Below are positions 8,377-17,699 of a DNA stretch of 64,000 nt, piece after piece; position 1 is the first letter of the stretch, and each line of letters begins with the position of its first letter. Below the pieces are notes generated by a model. It had not been told where the DNA came from and made no database searches. It saw only the letters and a program-made list of their open reading frames with translations. The stretch lies in NCBI GenBank assembly GCA_022820485.1, contig JAJEFJ010000106.1, positions 1-64,000 of the forward strand, read 5' to 3'. Source of the stretch: Candidatus Latescibacterota bacterium (GTDB lineage: Bacteria; Latescibacterota; UBA2968; UBA8231). The translations under genes were made by a program, and so were the position numbers.

Positions 8377-8421
8377 TAGCTGCCAAGCCTGAAATGACCA
8401 ATCCAAAATAAGGAGCATACC

Positions 8422-9246
8422 ATGATAGCCTTAGCCATTCGCACTCTGTATTTTGCCCTGATCGCCATCGCCAGCATGGCTGCGGCCGAGCCAAAGCCTC
8501 AATACGGTGGCTTTACGTCCGACTCCGCCGGCCTGCAAGCCCACCTCGACCACGTCAACAGCCTAGCGATGATGAAGGTCGCCGCCGGTGATGAATTGCA
8601 GCAGGCTGTCGAGGCCATATCCATCAAGACAGACATCGCCCTCACTCCCGAGCAAGAAGCCGACCTACGCGCTTGGCTCTACGACTTTCTCGTCGCCTTT
8701 TCGGCTTCGGGCAGCGACAGCCTCGCCATTGCGTTCTATATGCGCGGAGGGGTTGACCACAACTTGATGCGGCAGGTAATAGACTACATGAACAGCCAAC
8801 GCCCAGGGTTCTTAAAAGGCGATACGCCCAAGGACCTTCTCCAAGCCATGTACCGGGAAACACTCGATTCAAATGGGCGCGATTATTACTTCGAGAACGT
8901 GTCGTTTCTCCACAGCACATTCACCGTGTTCGCCATGCAAGACGAATACGCCAGCTATCAAGATTACGCCAAAACGCACGGCATGATTCCCGGAGCCGTG
9001 TACAGCGACGGAATTCCTCTACAGCAAGCCGTTGCCCAGCAACTACAGGCCGGCCAGCAGCGGGTCTTTGCCCAATTCATGTTCATTGACGAAGAGCCCG
9101 AAGAGTCCGCCGATTTCGAGCAAGGACCAAGGCGCACGCCGTGCTTTTTTCGTCTTGTCTGGGATCCAGAGTGGGCGGTGTGGCGGCCGGTAGAAGCATT
9201 TTTTAACTCCCAAGTGCGACACGAATTTCTATTCTACGCAATGTAA
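8422..9246 (+). CDS. Third secreted paralogue, function unknown
   Basis: A 274-residue protein homologous to the two preceding genes. The signal peptide (LAIRTLYFALIAIASMAAA) is followed by EPKPQYGGFTSD. The AWLYDFLVAFSASGSDSLAI helix is nearly identical to copy two, also at DNA level around 8650-8720, while the central part has diverged (YMRGGVDHNLMRQ). The C-terminus has the same FAQFMFIDEEPEE and FRLVWDPEWAVWRPVEAFF blocks. AAGGAG lies upstream of the ATG. It is 43 bp from the first permease gene, on the same strand. The family is not recognised, and conservation of the tail in all three copies implies it matters for function. Confidence 0.65.
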   Translation: MIALAIRTLYFALIAIASMAAAEPKPQYGGFTSDSAGLQAHLDHVNSLAMMKVAAGDELQQAVEAISIKTDIALTPEQEADLRAWLYDFLVAFSASGSDSLAIAFYMRGGVDHNLMRQVIDYMNSQRPGFLKGDTPKDLLQAMYRETLDSNGRDYYFENVSFLHSTFTVFAMQDEYASYQDYAKTHGMIPGAVYSDGIPLQQAVAQQLQAGQQRVFAQFMFIDEEPEESADFEQGPRRTPCFFRLVWDPEWAVWRPVEAFFNSQVRHEFLFYAM

Positions 9247-9289
9247 TCTGCTCTGCTGCCCAAGTTTCTTACTTGATAGGAGCCTCGCG

Positions 9290-10861
9290 ATGATAGGCAT
9301 TGTGTTCAAAAAAGAGATGCTCAGCCATCTGCTCAGTCAGCGCTTCGCCGCATGCACCGCCCTCGACGTGGTGCCCATCATCGCCAACGGGATGCTCACC
9401 AGCCAGACCTATGTGCAGAAAAAGGCCAGCTACCTCAAACAGCGCGCCGTCGAGGAGACCAAACTACACGAAATCACTTATTATTCGGTCCTAGGTAGCG
9501 ACCGCTTAAGCTCACCCAACGAGACCACGCCCAAGGCGGCCCCACGTGCCCTACGGCTGCCGCGCCCCCTACAGGTGTTCGCCCGAGGGGCTGAACGCCA
9601 GTTGGGACAGGCCGTCAAAGTACTCCTCTTTGAGGTGCCCTACCAAGCCGAGGAGGTCTCACCCTTCCAATCGAGCAATCCCTACCTCGCCATCTTTGCC
9701 TTCTTCGACATCGTGTACATCTTCCAACTCGTACTCGGCCTGCTGGCCATCCTCATCGCCAGCGAGGCCATCTCCGGCGAGAAGGAAGACGGCACCCTGC
9801 GGCTGATGCTGACGACCGACGTCAGCCGCGCCCAAGTCCTCGCGGGCAAAGTCCTCGCCGGCCTGACGACACTGGCCATTCCAACGACCTTGGGCTTTAT
9901 CCTGCTGACGATCTTGCTGTTGGGATCTGAGCAGATCGAAGTCGGCATCGGCGAGTGGGCACGGGTGGGCTTGCTGTTCGCGCTGTCGCTGCTGTATCTG
10001 CTCGTGTTCTACCTGATTGGGCTAGCGATCTCATGCGCGACTCATCGCTCGGCGACCAGCTTGATTTACGCGCTGTTTACGTGGGCGTTGCTGGCAATTG
10101 GGCTACCCAACAGTATCTCAGCTTTGCTCAACGAGCAGGCTAACATGGGCGAAAAGCACGCCCAAGCCCATCATAAGGCTGCACAAATGTGGAATAAGTT
10201 CGATCAGGAGGTCGTGGATCTCGCTCGGGCGCACGGCCAGACCCGATACTTTCCTACAGATATGGTCAAGCGGCTCCCTCCGACGATGAAACGCGGGACT
10301 ATATCCAGCTTTGGCGGAACTGGAACCTACTCTATAAGAGACGGGCAGACGCCCTCTATCTATTTATCTAATGTCGCCGATTCGCCCGCGCTAGCCGAAT
10401 TCCAAGACATCGTCCGTATCGGCGAGCGGTTGCGTTTGCAGTACGCTCAGCGCGCCTGGAACGAGAAGGCCCCCCTGCTTGAAGGCTTCCCCCGCCGCAT
10501 CCACCGATGGAACGATCGGCTCCAACGTCTCCTGCCCGCTGGGGCCTATGCCCAAGCCGCCAGCATCCTCGCTGGCACCAGCCGACGCGAATACTACGAC
10601 TTTATTGACCAAGTACGCACCTATCGCGGGCAGATCATCGCCTTCCTCGAAGACCGCGATGCGTTTGGTTCCCGCGAGTGGTTCAACGACGATCCCGGCT
10701 GGCGCACCGACCTGAGTGATTTGCCGAGGTTTCACGAGCGTAGCTGGACGGTCGCCCAGAGTTTGCGCTACGCCTTGCCGGCTCTAACGGCCCTGACGCT
10801 GTATGCGGTCGTGCTTTTTGTCCTCGCCAATCGGCTCTTCGCACGCTACGACGCCATGTGA
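9290..10861 (+). CDS. ABC-2 type transporter permease (first of a pair)
   Basis: A 523-residue integral membrane protein. After an N-terminal cytoplasmic stretch and a large extracytoplasmic loop (about 30-145), transmembrane segments cluster at about 146-270. They hold the ABC-2 permease motif ISGEKEDGTLRLML (about 163-176) and the following AQVLAGKVLAG. A second large extracytoplasmic domain (about 285-490) precedes the last transmembrane helix. This is the layout of NosY-like permeases with a DUF3526-type loop, which normally pair with a separate ATPase. No ATPase gene is adjacent. TAGGAG precedes the ATG. Its N-terminus (VFKKEMLSHLLSQRF) aligns with that of the next gene, so the two arose by duplication and may form a heterodimer. 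Confidence 0.75.
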   Translation: MIGIVFKKEMLSHLLSQRFAACTALDVVPIIANGMLTSQTYVQKKASYLKQRAVEETKLHEITYYSVLGSDRLSSPNETTPKAAPRALRLPRPLQVFARGAERQLGQAVKVLLFEVPYQAEEVSPFQSSNPYLAIFAFFDIVYIFQLVLGLLAILIASEAISGEKEDGTLRLMLTTDVSRAQVLAGKVLAGLTTLAIPTTLGFILLTILLLGSEQIEVGIGEWARVGLLFALSLLYLLVFYLIGLAISCATHRSATSLIYALFTWALLAIGLPNSISALLNEQANMGEKHAQAHHKAAQMWNKFDQEVVDLARAHGQTRYFPTDMVKRLPPTMKRGTISSFGGTGTYSIRDGQTPSIYLSNVADSPALAEFQDIVRIGERLRLQYAQRAWNEKAPLLEGFPRRIHRWNDRLQRLLPAGAYAQAASILAGTSRREYYDFIDQVRTYRGQIIAFLEDRDAFGSREWFNDDPGWRTDLSDLPRFHERSWTVAQSLRYALPALTALTLYAVVLFVLANRLFARYDAM

Positions 10862-10892
10862 GGAAATCCCTGCCCAAGAAAGATGCCTCCCA

Positions 10893-12344
10893 ATGCTATC
10901 TGCGATTGTAAAACGCGAACTCATTGACCACCTCCTCAGCCTGCGCTTTGGTTTGGCCCTCGTACTAACAGTGGGATTTATGGTGCTCAATGCCCTCGGC
11001 TTTGTCGGCGGCTCGTACGAGTTCCGGCGCGACCACTATCTCCAGCAAGTCCAAGCCGAGCAAGACATCGGCCGTAGCAACGCCCAACGGGGCCTGTGGA
11101 AGCTGATCCTCCATTCAGGGCAAAAATACATTTATAAAAAACCCAGTCCCCTCATGTTCTGCGCCACCGGAACCAACGACGCCCTGCCCGAGCGTTTCTG
11201 GACACAGGGGGGGAAAAGCACCTACAATAGCACCACATTCTACGATCCCTTTGTACTCATCTATTGGGACATCATCGACATCTGGGCACCCAAGGCCAGC
11301 CAACTGCTGGAGACCCAAGCCATCGACTGGGTCTTTATCATCGGCAGCCTGCTCAGCCTTATGGCCTTGTTGTTCACCTTTGACGCCTTCATCGGCGAAA
11401 AAGAGTGCGGCACCCTCAAGCTGGTCATGGCCCAAAGCCTACCGCGCCACACCCTGCTGTTGGGCAAATTCCTCGGCGCGATGCTGGCCCTCGCCATCGT
11501 GCTGAGCTTAGCCATCCTCGTCAACTTGCTCATCGTCATCGCACTATCGCAGATGAACTTGGGCCTCGTCGAGGCCGGGCGCTTGATCGGCATGGTCGGC
11601 TTAGCCCTGCTGTATTTGGCTTGCTTTGTCGGGTTGGGGCTGTGGGTGTCGATATGGAGCAGCAACACGCGCTCGAGTCTGGTGGGCGTACTGTTGCTGT
11701 GGACCTGCGGGGTGTTGCTCTGGCCGGCGACCGGCGGTGCGCTGGCCTCCCGCGTGTTGATCAGCGAATTTGAGGAGGAGTTGGTGCTAGGGTGGGGTTT
11801 CGCAAACAATGACACGCCCACCGAACAGAAGCTGCTTGACCTTAAGAGAAAGTTGAACAACCGCGATCTGAGAAAACCCGAGAACGTGCGCCTGTTGGCC
11901 GACGCCCAACGCGCCGTGCGCCAGTTTAAGCAAGATCGAGAAGACCGCTTTTTGGCCCACAGCCTCGGCGAGGTCGAAAAAGCCCGCCACATCGTGCGCC
12001 TGTCGCCAACAGGCTGTTTTCAGTACGGGATGGAGGCCCTCGCCGGCACCGGGCTAACGCGCCACCGTAGCTTTGTCGAGCAGGTGCGCACCTACGTCCA
12101 GCAATTCGAGCAGACCATGCTCAATCTCGACCGCGACGATCCTAAAAGCATGCACATCCACCTCGTCGCCCAAGGGCTGTCGCGGCAGAAGATTAACCCG
12201 GACACCTTACCCGTTTTCACTGAGGACATGTCGGCGACGACCTTGCTGCGCCACGCCATTGTCGATGTGATCGGCCTATTCTTCTTCGCCATGCTCACCT
12301 ACATGCTCGCCTACCGGTCGTGGCTGCGTGCCAGTATTGTTTAG
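10893..12344 (+). CDS. ABC-2 type transporter permease (second of a pair)
   Basis: A 483-residue paralogue of the preceding gene. The start at 10893 gives MLSAIVKRELIDHLLSLRF, which matches the N-terminus of the first permease; the reading frame is open further upstream, but that part overlaps the first gene. The TM1 helix is followed by a large extracytoplasmic loop with an isolated hydrophilic stretch. A helix cluster (about 145-300) then contains FIGEKECGTLKLVMAQSLPR, the ABC-2 signature. A second extracytoplasmic domain (about 310-450) and a final helix follow. It lacks an ATPase partner in the window; the ATPase at 40078 has its own permease. The cargo is unknown, and the tandem secreted proteins upstream are candidate substrates or partners. 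Confidence 0.75.
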   Translation: MLSAIVKRELIDHLLSLRFGLALVLTVGFMVLNALGFVGGSYEFRRDHYLQQVQAEQDIGRSNAQRGLWKLILHSGQKYIYKKPSPLMFCATGTNDALPERFWTQGGKSTYNSTTFYDPFVLIYWDIIDIWAPKASQLLETQAIDWVFIIGSLLSLMALLFTFDAFIGEKECGTLKLVMAQSLPRHTLLLGKFLGAMLALAIVLSLAILVNLLIVIALSQMNLGLVEAGRLIGMVGLALLYLACFVGLGLWVSIWSSNTRSSLVGVLLLWTCGVLLWPATGGALASRVLISEFEEELVLGWGFANNDTPTEQKLLDLKRKLNNRDLRKPENVRLLADAQRAVRQFKQDREDRFLAHSLGEVEKARHIVRLSPTGCFQYGMEALAGTGLTRHRSFVEQVRTYVQQFEQTMLNLDRDDPKSMHIHLVAQGLSRQKINPDTLPVFTEDMSATTLLRHAIVDVIGLFFFAMLTYMLAYRSWLRASIV

Positions 12345-12421
12345 AACGGTACGTCCTTAATCGCCGCTATGCCGAGACGACCGGAGCAACCTAAAAGCAC
12401 ACGCCACCGGACTAAACTTAT

Positions 12422-15400
12422 CTAGTATGCCACGGCGATGAGGTGAACTCGGCTCTGCCCGTCAAAGGCCGCAGCGTCCGCTTCTACTTCGATCTTGCAC
12501 AAATACAAGCCCGGTACCACGACCCGCCCATCTTCGTCCCGTCCATCCCAGATAAACCGCTGCTGCCCGCCCGTAGCCAGCGCCTCTAGCTGCCGCACTT
12601 GACGACCTGCCAGCGTATAGATCCGCACCGCTAACGACCGCTCCGCCTGCACCCGGAACAAGGAAAAGTCGATCTCGGCCACCTCGTTGACCCCATCCCC
12701 GTTGGGCGTAAAAGGATTCGGCACAATCGCCACTTGGGCAATAGCCGCGTCGGTCCCCTGTGCACGAATGGCCAAGCTCTTTGCCGGACTCAGCCCAGTT
12801 ACGTCGCCGCCGTCAGCCGCCTGCCAAGTGGTCGGAGGCTCGCTCTGCCGCACTGCAACGGCCAACCGCGTCCCCTGCAAATACACCCGCGAGGCAAAGC
12901 GCAGCCGCACCAATCGGCCCCGGTCCACCACCCAACCTCGCTGATCACCTAGCCCGTTGTAGCGACTCTGGTCGAGACTGTCGCCAGCCGCATCAAAAGG
13001 CACCTGATCGCCCAAACCGACGACCTTGCGGAAGTAGCGTACCGGCCCCTGCTCAGCGACGGCCAAGCCCTCATAGGCCGCCGCATCCACCTCGACTAAC
13101 CGGCCACTCTCCTCCCGCCGGAAGTAGCGCACCGCTCCCTGTTCGGCCTCGGGCAGCAGACTGTACGAGGTAAAGGTCAACAAATTGCGATCCAGCCCGG
13201 TGGGCACCTCGTCGCCGGGAGCCACCGCACGGTAGTACACCGGTTCGAGCGTTTCGGAGGACACGCCCTGCACGCTCTCGGGAAAACGCAACCACAGCGA
13301 ATCGCCTTCGGCGTGTACGGCCAACTCGGCCCCCTGCGTGTCGAGCAGCCGACCGTCAGCACCCCGCGCAAAGCGCTGAAACGGAGTCTCAGACGCCAAC
13401 TCCGCTTCCGTGCCCAAGGCCACATCGACCAGCCGTAGGTCCAGCCCCGGCTCGGCGCGCACCTGCACTTCGTCAAAACCTAGGCTGCGCATATTGGCTG
13501 GTTGCGCTAAAAAGTCGGGCTGGACAAAAAGGGCAAATGTGTCGAGCACGCCCGCTTCCACTGCCGTCGGCCACACCTCAGCACCCAGCCGTTGCACCAC
13601 CGGCTGATGCAGGCCCACCGAGATGCGGTGCAGCGCTGGCACGTGCTGGCCACCGTCATTTTTGAGCCGCACCTGAAGCTGCATAAAGCGCCGCAGACTC
13701 GGCGAACTCGCCAACTCCCCCGGCTGCCGGTACTGCTGACTCCACGCGTTCCACCCCGGCCCGACGACCACCGTGGTATCCGAAGGCCCCTTGAGAAAAC
13801 CGGCCAAAGTTCTGTATTCGTCCGCGGTCTTCTCGTTGCCGGTTTTGTCGAAGTAGCGAATTTGCTGCAACAATTGGTCGCCGGTGCGCGTGCGGATTTC
13901 CACGTCCGTGCCCGGCGGCGTGTCGGCGTCCCAGTGGACCGCCCCGAGAGCCACCAGCCCCGGCAACTCGATCAAGTCCGATTCCAACACCACCTCGGCC
14001 GGCGGCCGGCTGGAAAACAGCATGATCTCGCTGATCGTCGACCAGAAGGCATTGACCAAAATCCCCTGCCCGGCTCCGCTTTCGGAGCGACCGCCGACAA
14101 AACCCGGGGGAAAGTGGGCAAAGACGATCATGTCGAGGAGCCGGACCTTGAGCGGCGGATTCTGAGGATCGACAATCGAACTGAAGCGGCCCGAGTCGCC
14201 GCGCGGCAGCGCTGCGGCCACGCTGTACTCGCGCTCCGGCGGACTGATGCGCTGCCATTTGAGGCCACCGCGCACATCGCGTCCGCCAGCGGAAGCCCGC
14301 ATGATGTAGCCGCGCATACCCGATCCCGTAAGACGCACCTGCTCCAACCACACTGCACCGCCAATATCGACGGTCAGCACATTGCCGCCGGGATTGAGTG
14401 GATTGCGGGTTTGGTGGGAGTAATAGGTGGCATCGTCCCCGTCGAATGCCGTCAGTGGATTCTTACCCGGCGTAGTCAGCGCGAGCGAGCCGCCGTTTTT
14501 GACCAAGTTGATGCCGATATTGTCGCCCCACCCCCAAGCCTCGACCTCGGCCAAGCGCGGCAATTCCCGGCGGTAGTAGTCCCGCCGCCCCTGCCGCTCT
14601 ACGGACAGAGCCTGATAGGTCGCTTCGTCCACCGGCTCCTCGCGCCCGGCCACGTCCCGCGCAAAGTAAACCACATCCCCCCACTCGTCGGCCGACAACC
14701 CCTCCCACGCTTCCTGCGTAATCTGTTCGGCCCTTCCCCCCCGCGTATCCGTGATCACAATGCGGATGGTCTCAATGCTCTTACCCGTCCATTCGGGCGA
14801 GGGCTTTCTCGCTTCGATCAGCAGCCTATCGCTGACCACGCCGGACGCTGGGGGTAGTTCGGGACTAGTGTGCTCGCTTTCAAAAATGTATTCGCGCTGC
14901 GTGGTACTGGGCGCGTCCTGCGGAATGAACAATTGGAAGCCAATGCGGCTATTCGGCTCGTGCAACAGCGCACTCTGCCGACGCGACAACAGCATGATAA
15001 ACTGCAAAAAGGGATCGCCGAGTTCTTCGGCGACGAACTGGAGTTTGAGCCGCTCCACGGGCACGGCCCGCCCCAGATCGACCTCAATCCACCACTTCTC
15101 AATAGGGTCGCGCGGATCCGGCTCCCAGAACGTGGTCGGATCGCCGTCGAGAATGCGGTCCGCTAGCTGCGGATTGGACCCCACCCGGCTAATCCCCGGC
15201 CGCACCCAATAGTCGAAGACCAGTTCGTTGAGCGTATTGCGGATCGGCTCGCCAAATACATCGAACTGCATAGTGCTGTCGATCGTGCCAATGCGCGGGT
15301 CGTCCGTGTTAATGGTTATCGGCCGTCTGAGCGTGCGATCTTCGAGGACGTTGTACACCGTCCGCAACTGGCGCGTCCGCACGGACCCAGCCTCGTCAAT

Positions 15401-15583
15401 GTGCGCTAGATGGGCGGGGATGGTCCACTGTCGCCAGTGCTGCGCCCGATCGACCACCACCTCGTCGCCGCTTAGCTGGTAGCCCTGCTGAGCCTCAACA
15501 GGTGCCAGACTCAGCGCCAAGCCGACGAAAACCTTCTGCACGACAAAGCTGTGTTTCATGGCTGCGTAGATTCTCTCACCCAT
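12422..15583 (-). CDS. Secreted multidomain protein with FlgD-like C-terminal Ig tail
   Basis: A 1053-residue exported protein. A signal peptide (MKHSFVVQKVFVGLALSLAP, cut near VEA/QQ) starts at the ATG at 15559; the in-frame ATG at 15583 adds eight residues. Two beta-rich regions resemble F5/8 type C (discoidin) folds: RILDGDPTTFWEPDP with WWIEVDLG (about 145-175) and AFDGDDATYYSHQ (about 375-390). The last 90 residues, IVPNPFTPNGDGVNE through IYTLAGRQVRQL and FIWDGRDEDGR, form the FlgD Ig-like or sorting-tail domain seen in large cell-surface proteins of FCB-group bacteria. The role is probably carbohydrate binding or adhesion on the cell surface. It is divergent from the histidine kinase gene. 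Confidence 0.65.
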   Translation of the reverse strand: MGERIYAAMKHSFVVQKVFVGLALSLAPVEAQQGYQLSGDEVVVDRAQHWRQWTIPAHLAHIDEAGSVRTRQLRTVYNVLEDRTLRRPITINTDDPRIGTIDSTMQFDVFGEPIRNTLNELVFDYWVRPGISRVGSNPQLADRILDGDPTTFWEPDPRDPIEKWWIEVDLGRAVPVERLKLQFVAEELGDPFLQFIMLLSRRQSALLHEPNSRIGFQLFIPQDAPSTTQREYIFESEHTSPELPPASGVVSDRLLIEARKPSPEWTGKSIETIRIVITDTRGGRAEQITQEAWEGLSADEWGDVVYFARDVAGREEPVDEATYQALSVERQGRRDYYRRELPRLAEVEAWGWGDNIGINLVKNGGSLALTTPGKNPLTAFDGDDATYYSHQTRNPLNPGGNVLTVDIGGAVWLEQVRLTGSGMRGYIMRASAGGRDVRGGLKWQRISPPEREYSVAAALPRGDSGRFSSIVDPQNPPLKVRLLDMIVFAHFPPGFVGGRSESGAGQGILVNAFWSTISEIMLFSSRPPAEVVLESDLIELPGLVALGAVHWDADTPPGTDVEIRTRTGDQLLQQIRYFDKTGNEKTADEYRTLAGFLKGPSDTTVVVGPGWNAWSQQYRQPGELASSPSLRRFMQLQVRLKNDGGQHVPALHRISVGLHQPVVQRLGAEVWPTAVEAGVLDTFALFVQPDFLAQPANMRSLGFDEVQVRAEPGLDLRLVDVALGTEAELASETPFQRFARGADGRLLDTQGAELAVHAEGDSLWLRFPESVQGVSSETLEPVYYRAVAPGDEVPTGLDRNLLTFTSYSLLPEAEQGAVRYFRREESGRLVEVDAAAYEGLAVAEQGPVRYFRKVVGLGDQVPFDAAGDSLDQSRYNGLGDQRGWVVDRGRLVRLRFASRVYLQGTRLAVAVRQSEPPTTWQAADGGDVTGLSPAKSLAIRAQGTDAAIAQVAIVPNPFTPNGDGVNEVAEIDFSLFRVQAERSLAVRIYTLAGRQVRQLEALATGGQQRFIWDGRDEDGRVVVPGLYLCKIEVEADAAAFDGQSRVHLIAVAY

Positions 15584-15679
15584 AGTCGGGTATAATTACA
15601 GTGTCCGTCGCAACTATATGCCGCTTCCCCTACAGATGTCAAACCCATACGCACAATACAGTTGAAAGAGGTAATCCCC

Positions 15680-15734
15680 ATTCCCTAAATTCTAATTCCT
15701 AATTCCCAATTCCTAATTCCCAATTCCTAATTCC
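15680..15734 (+). repeat. AATTCCY tandem array upstream of the kinase
   Basis: About 55 bp built from repeats of AATTCCT and AATTCCC in 7-bp and 14-bp phase. It ends directly at the ATG of the histidine kinase and displaces any normal ribosome site. Slipped-strand copy-number change is plausible for such an array. Confidence 0.75.
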
Positions 15735-17699
15735 ATGTCGCGCCTCGGAATTCGCTGGGTAGTCGTCTATTTCCTATCCATTCTCGTGCCAGCCGCCCTA
15801 CTGGCCTTTCTGAGCGTGCGTTCGCTGCGCGATGTCCACGACAGTGTGCAACGAGAATTGCGCTCCAAGGCGGTACTAGTGCAGGACGCCTTCGACCGCT
15901 TGATCAACAGCCGCACCCAGCTCCTATCCGCATATATCGAAGACGGCGCAATGGACCCGCGCCTGTACGCGGGTTTTTCCGAGATTGCGCAAATCTTCGC
16001 CGTTGATCCCACGGGAGTGCTGCGCCACCCCTCGGTGCAGCCCTTGCGCTTGCAGGAGCGCTCTGTGGCCTTTGCCGCGCAGATGGAGAAGGCCGCAGAA
16101 CTCGAATTCGGCCACCAAGACTGGGCGGGCGGCGTGCAACTCTACCGCCAAGCCTGGAAGGAAGCGGCCAGTCCCGCAGAGGAAGCCGAAGCCCTCAACG
16201 CGCTCGCCCGCTGCGCTTATAAGAGAAAGGACATGGCGATCGTCGAGGGAGCACACCAGACGTTGGCGGCTCTGTACGGTCCCGTCCTCGACGCCGACGG
16301 AGCTCATCCCGCTACCCTGAGCCACTTGCGCCTAGGACGCTATGCCGCGCCCGAGCAGGCCCAAGCTAGTCTGATGGCTTGGACCGAGGCGCTACTCGAA
16401 GGCCGTTATCCCCTGTACGCCGGCTGCCAGCAGGCTCTGCAAGAGGCCCGCACATTGGCCCAAGGTCGGCTAGCGGACATGGAAGACCGTCCCGTTCTGC
16501 TGGAGCGGTTGGCCCTGATTGAGAAGACCCTTGATTTTGCAGTGCGCTTCGGTCCCGTGTTGGGGGATCAATGGGCCACAGCCCAGGAGCAAGGTTATAT
16601 ATCCGGAGTGTGGCCCGACGGGACGAGTTTCCTCATGTACCTGGGTGCGGCTGAAGGTGGCGGCGCGGTGGGCATTCTATTCGACTGGGACGCGCTGACG
16701 GCCCTAGTACAGGAGCAGGTAGAAGATCTGACAGAGCGGGATTTTGCCCTTGCCCTATTCGACGCCGACGCAGAGGCCGCTTTTCTGGCCGCGCATCGGG
16801 AGACTATCTACGAAACCGGGCCAGCTAGCCGCTGGATGGATCGAGTCCGTCTGGGAATCTGGGCGGCCGATACTTCTGCGGCCACTGGGTACTACCGCAC
16901 GCGCAACTATCTGGTGGGCGGCGGCATCTTCGCCTTGGCCGTATCCGTGGTTTTGGGTGGGCTTATGATCCTGCGGGACGCTGGGCGCGAGGTGCAGGTA
17001 GCCCGCCTGCGCTCCGAATTTGTCGCCAATGTATCGCACGAGTTGCGCACCCCGCTCACGTCCATTCGCATGTACGCCGAGACCCTGCTCATGGGCCGAT
17101 ACCGGTCGGACGAACAGAGGCAGGACTATCTGACCACCCTCTTGCACGAAAGCCAACGCCTGTCGCGCTTGGTCGATAATGTGCTCGATTTCGCCCGCAT
17201 TGAGCGCGGCGACCGGACCTACCAGCGCCAACCCTGTGACCTAGGGGACACGGCTCGGGCCGCGCTGGAGACCTTTGGCGGAGTATTTGCCGCGGAGGGC
17301 TTTGAGGTGGAGGAAGCTATTGCTGAGGAACTACCTCCGGTACTAGCCGACCAGGAAGCGGTGGAAGGTGCCGTGGCCAATATCCTAGGCAACGCAGTCA
17401 AGTACTCTTCCGAGCACAAGGCCATCCGCCTAGCCGTGGAACAACGCGGAGCTGAGGTCGTCGTCGAGGTAGCCGACCGGGGCATCGGCCTCCCCGCAGG
17501 TGAAGAAGAGCGCATCTTTGAACAATTTCGCCGAGGAGCCAACGCGGCCAGCACGGCGGGGACCGGATTGGGATTGTCTCTAGTCAAAAGTGTGGTCGAG
17601 GCGCATGAAGGCCGGGTGGAGGCCATCAACCGACCGGATGGAGGCAGTGTATTCCGTCTGTACTTCCCGGTGCATACCGAGGACAAAGCTCATGCCTAA
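15735..17699 (+). CDS. Sensor histidine kinase
   Basis: A 654-residue membrane sensor. TM1 is at about residues 6-28, then a long extracytoplasmic sensor region (about 30-388, alpha-rich with TPR-like stretches such as EFGHQDWAGGVQLYRQAW), then TM2 at about 390-412. The HisKA domain has the H-box VSHELRTPLTSI with phosphoacceptor H435. The HATPase domain contains the N box (ILGNAVKYSS), G1 (VADRGIGLPAG) and G2 (GTGLGLSLVKSVV). It phosphorylates the response regulator encoded next, which overlaps it by 8 bp. No ribosome site is visible: an AATTCCY repeat array runs up to the ATG. The ligand is unknown. Confidence 0.9.
   Translation: MSRLGIRWVVVYFLSILVPAALLAFLSVRSLRDVHDSVQRELRSKAVLVQDAFDRLINSRTQLLSAYIEDGAMDPRLYAGFSEIAQIFAVDPTGVLRHPSVQPLRLQERSVAFAAQMEKAAELEFGHQDWAGGVQLYRQAWKEAASPAEEAEALNALARCAYKRKDMAIVEGAHQTLAALYGPVLDADGAHPATLSHLRLGRYAAPEQAQASLMAWTEALLEGRYPLYAGCQQALQEARTLAQGRLADMEDRPVLLERLALIEKTLDFAVRFGPVLGDQWATAQEQGYISGVWPDGTSFLMYLGAAEGGGAVGILFDWDALTALVQEQVEDLTERDFALALFDADAEAAFLAAHRETIYETGPASRWMDRVRLGIWAADTSAATGYYRTRNYLVGGGIFALAVSVVLGGLMILRDAGREVQVARLRSEFVANVSHELRTPLTSIRMYAETLLMGRYRSDEQRQDYLTTLLHESQRLSRLVDNVLDFARIERGDRTYQRQPCDLGDTARAALETFGGVFAAEGFEVEEAIAEELPPVLADQEAVEGAVANILGNAVKYSSEHKAIRLAVEQRGAEVVVEVADRGIGLPAGEEERIFEQFRRGANAASTAGTGLGLSLVKSVVEAHEGRVEAINRPDGGSVFRLYFPVHTEDKAHA

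Noticed and set aside
13592..14857. 421-codon frame on the plus strand
   Set aside because: Antisense shadow of the 1053-residue secreted protein, with arginine/proline/glutamine-rich composition typical of GC-rich shadow frames.
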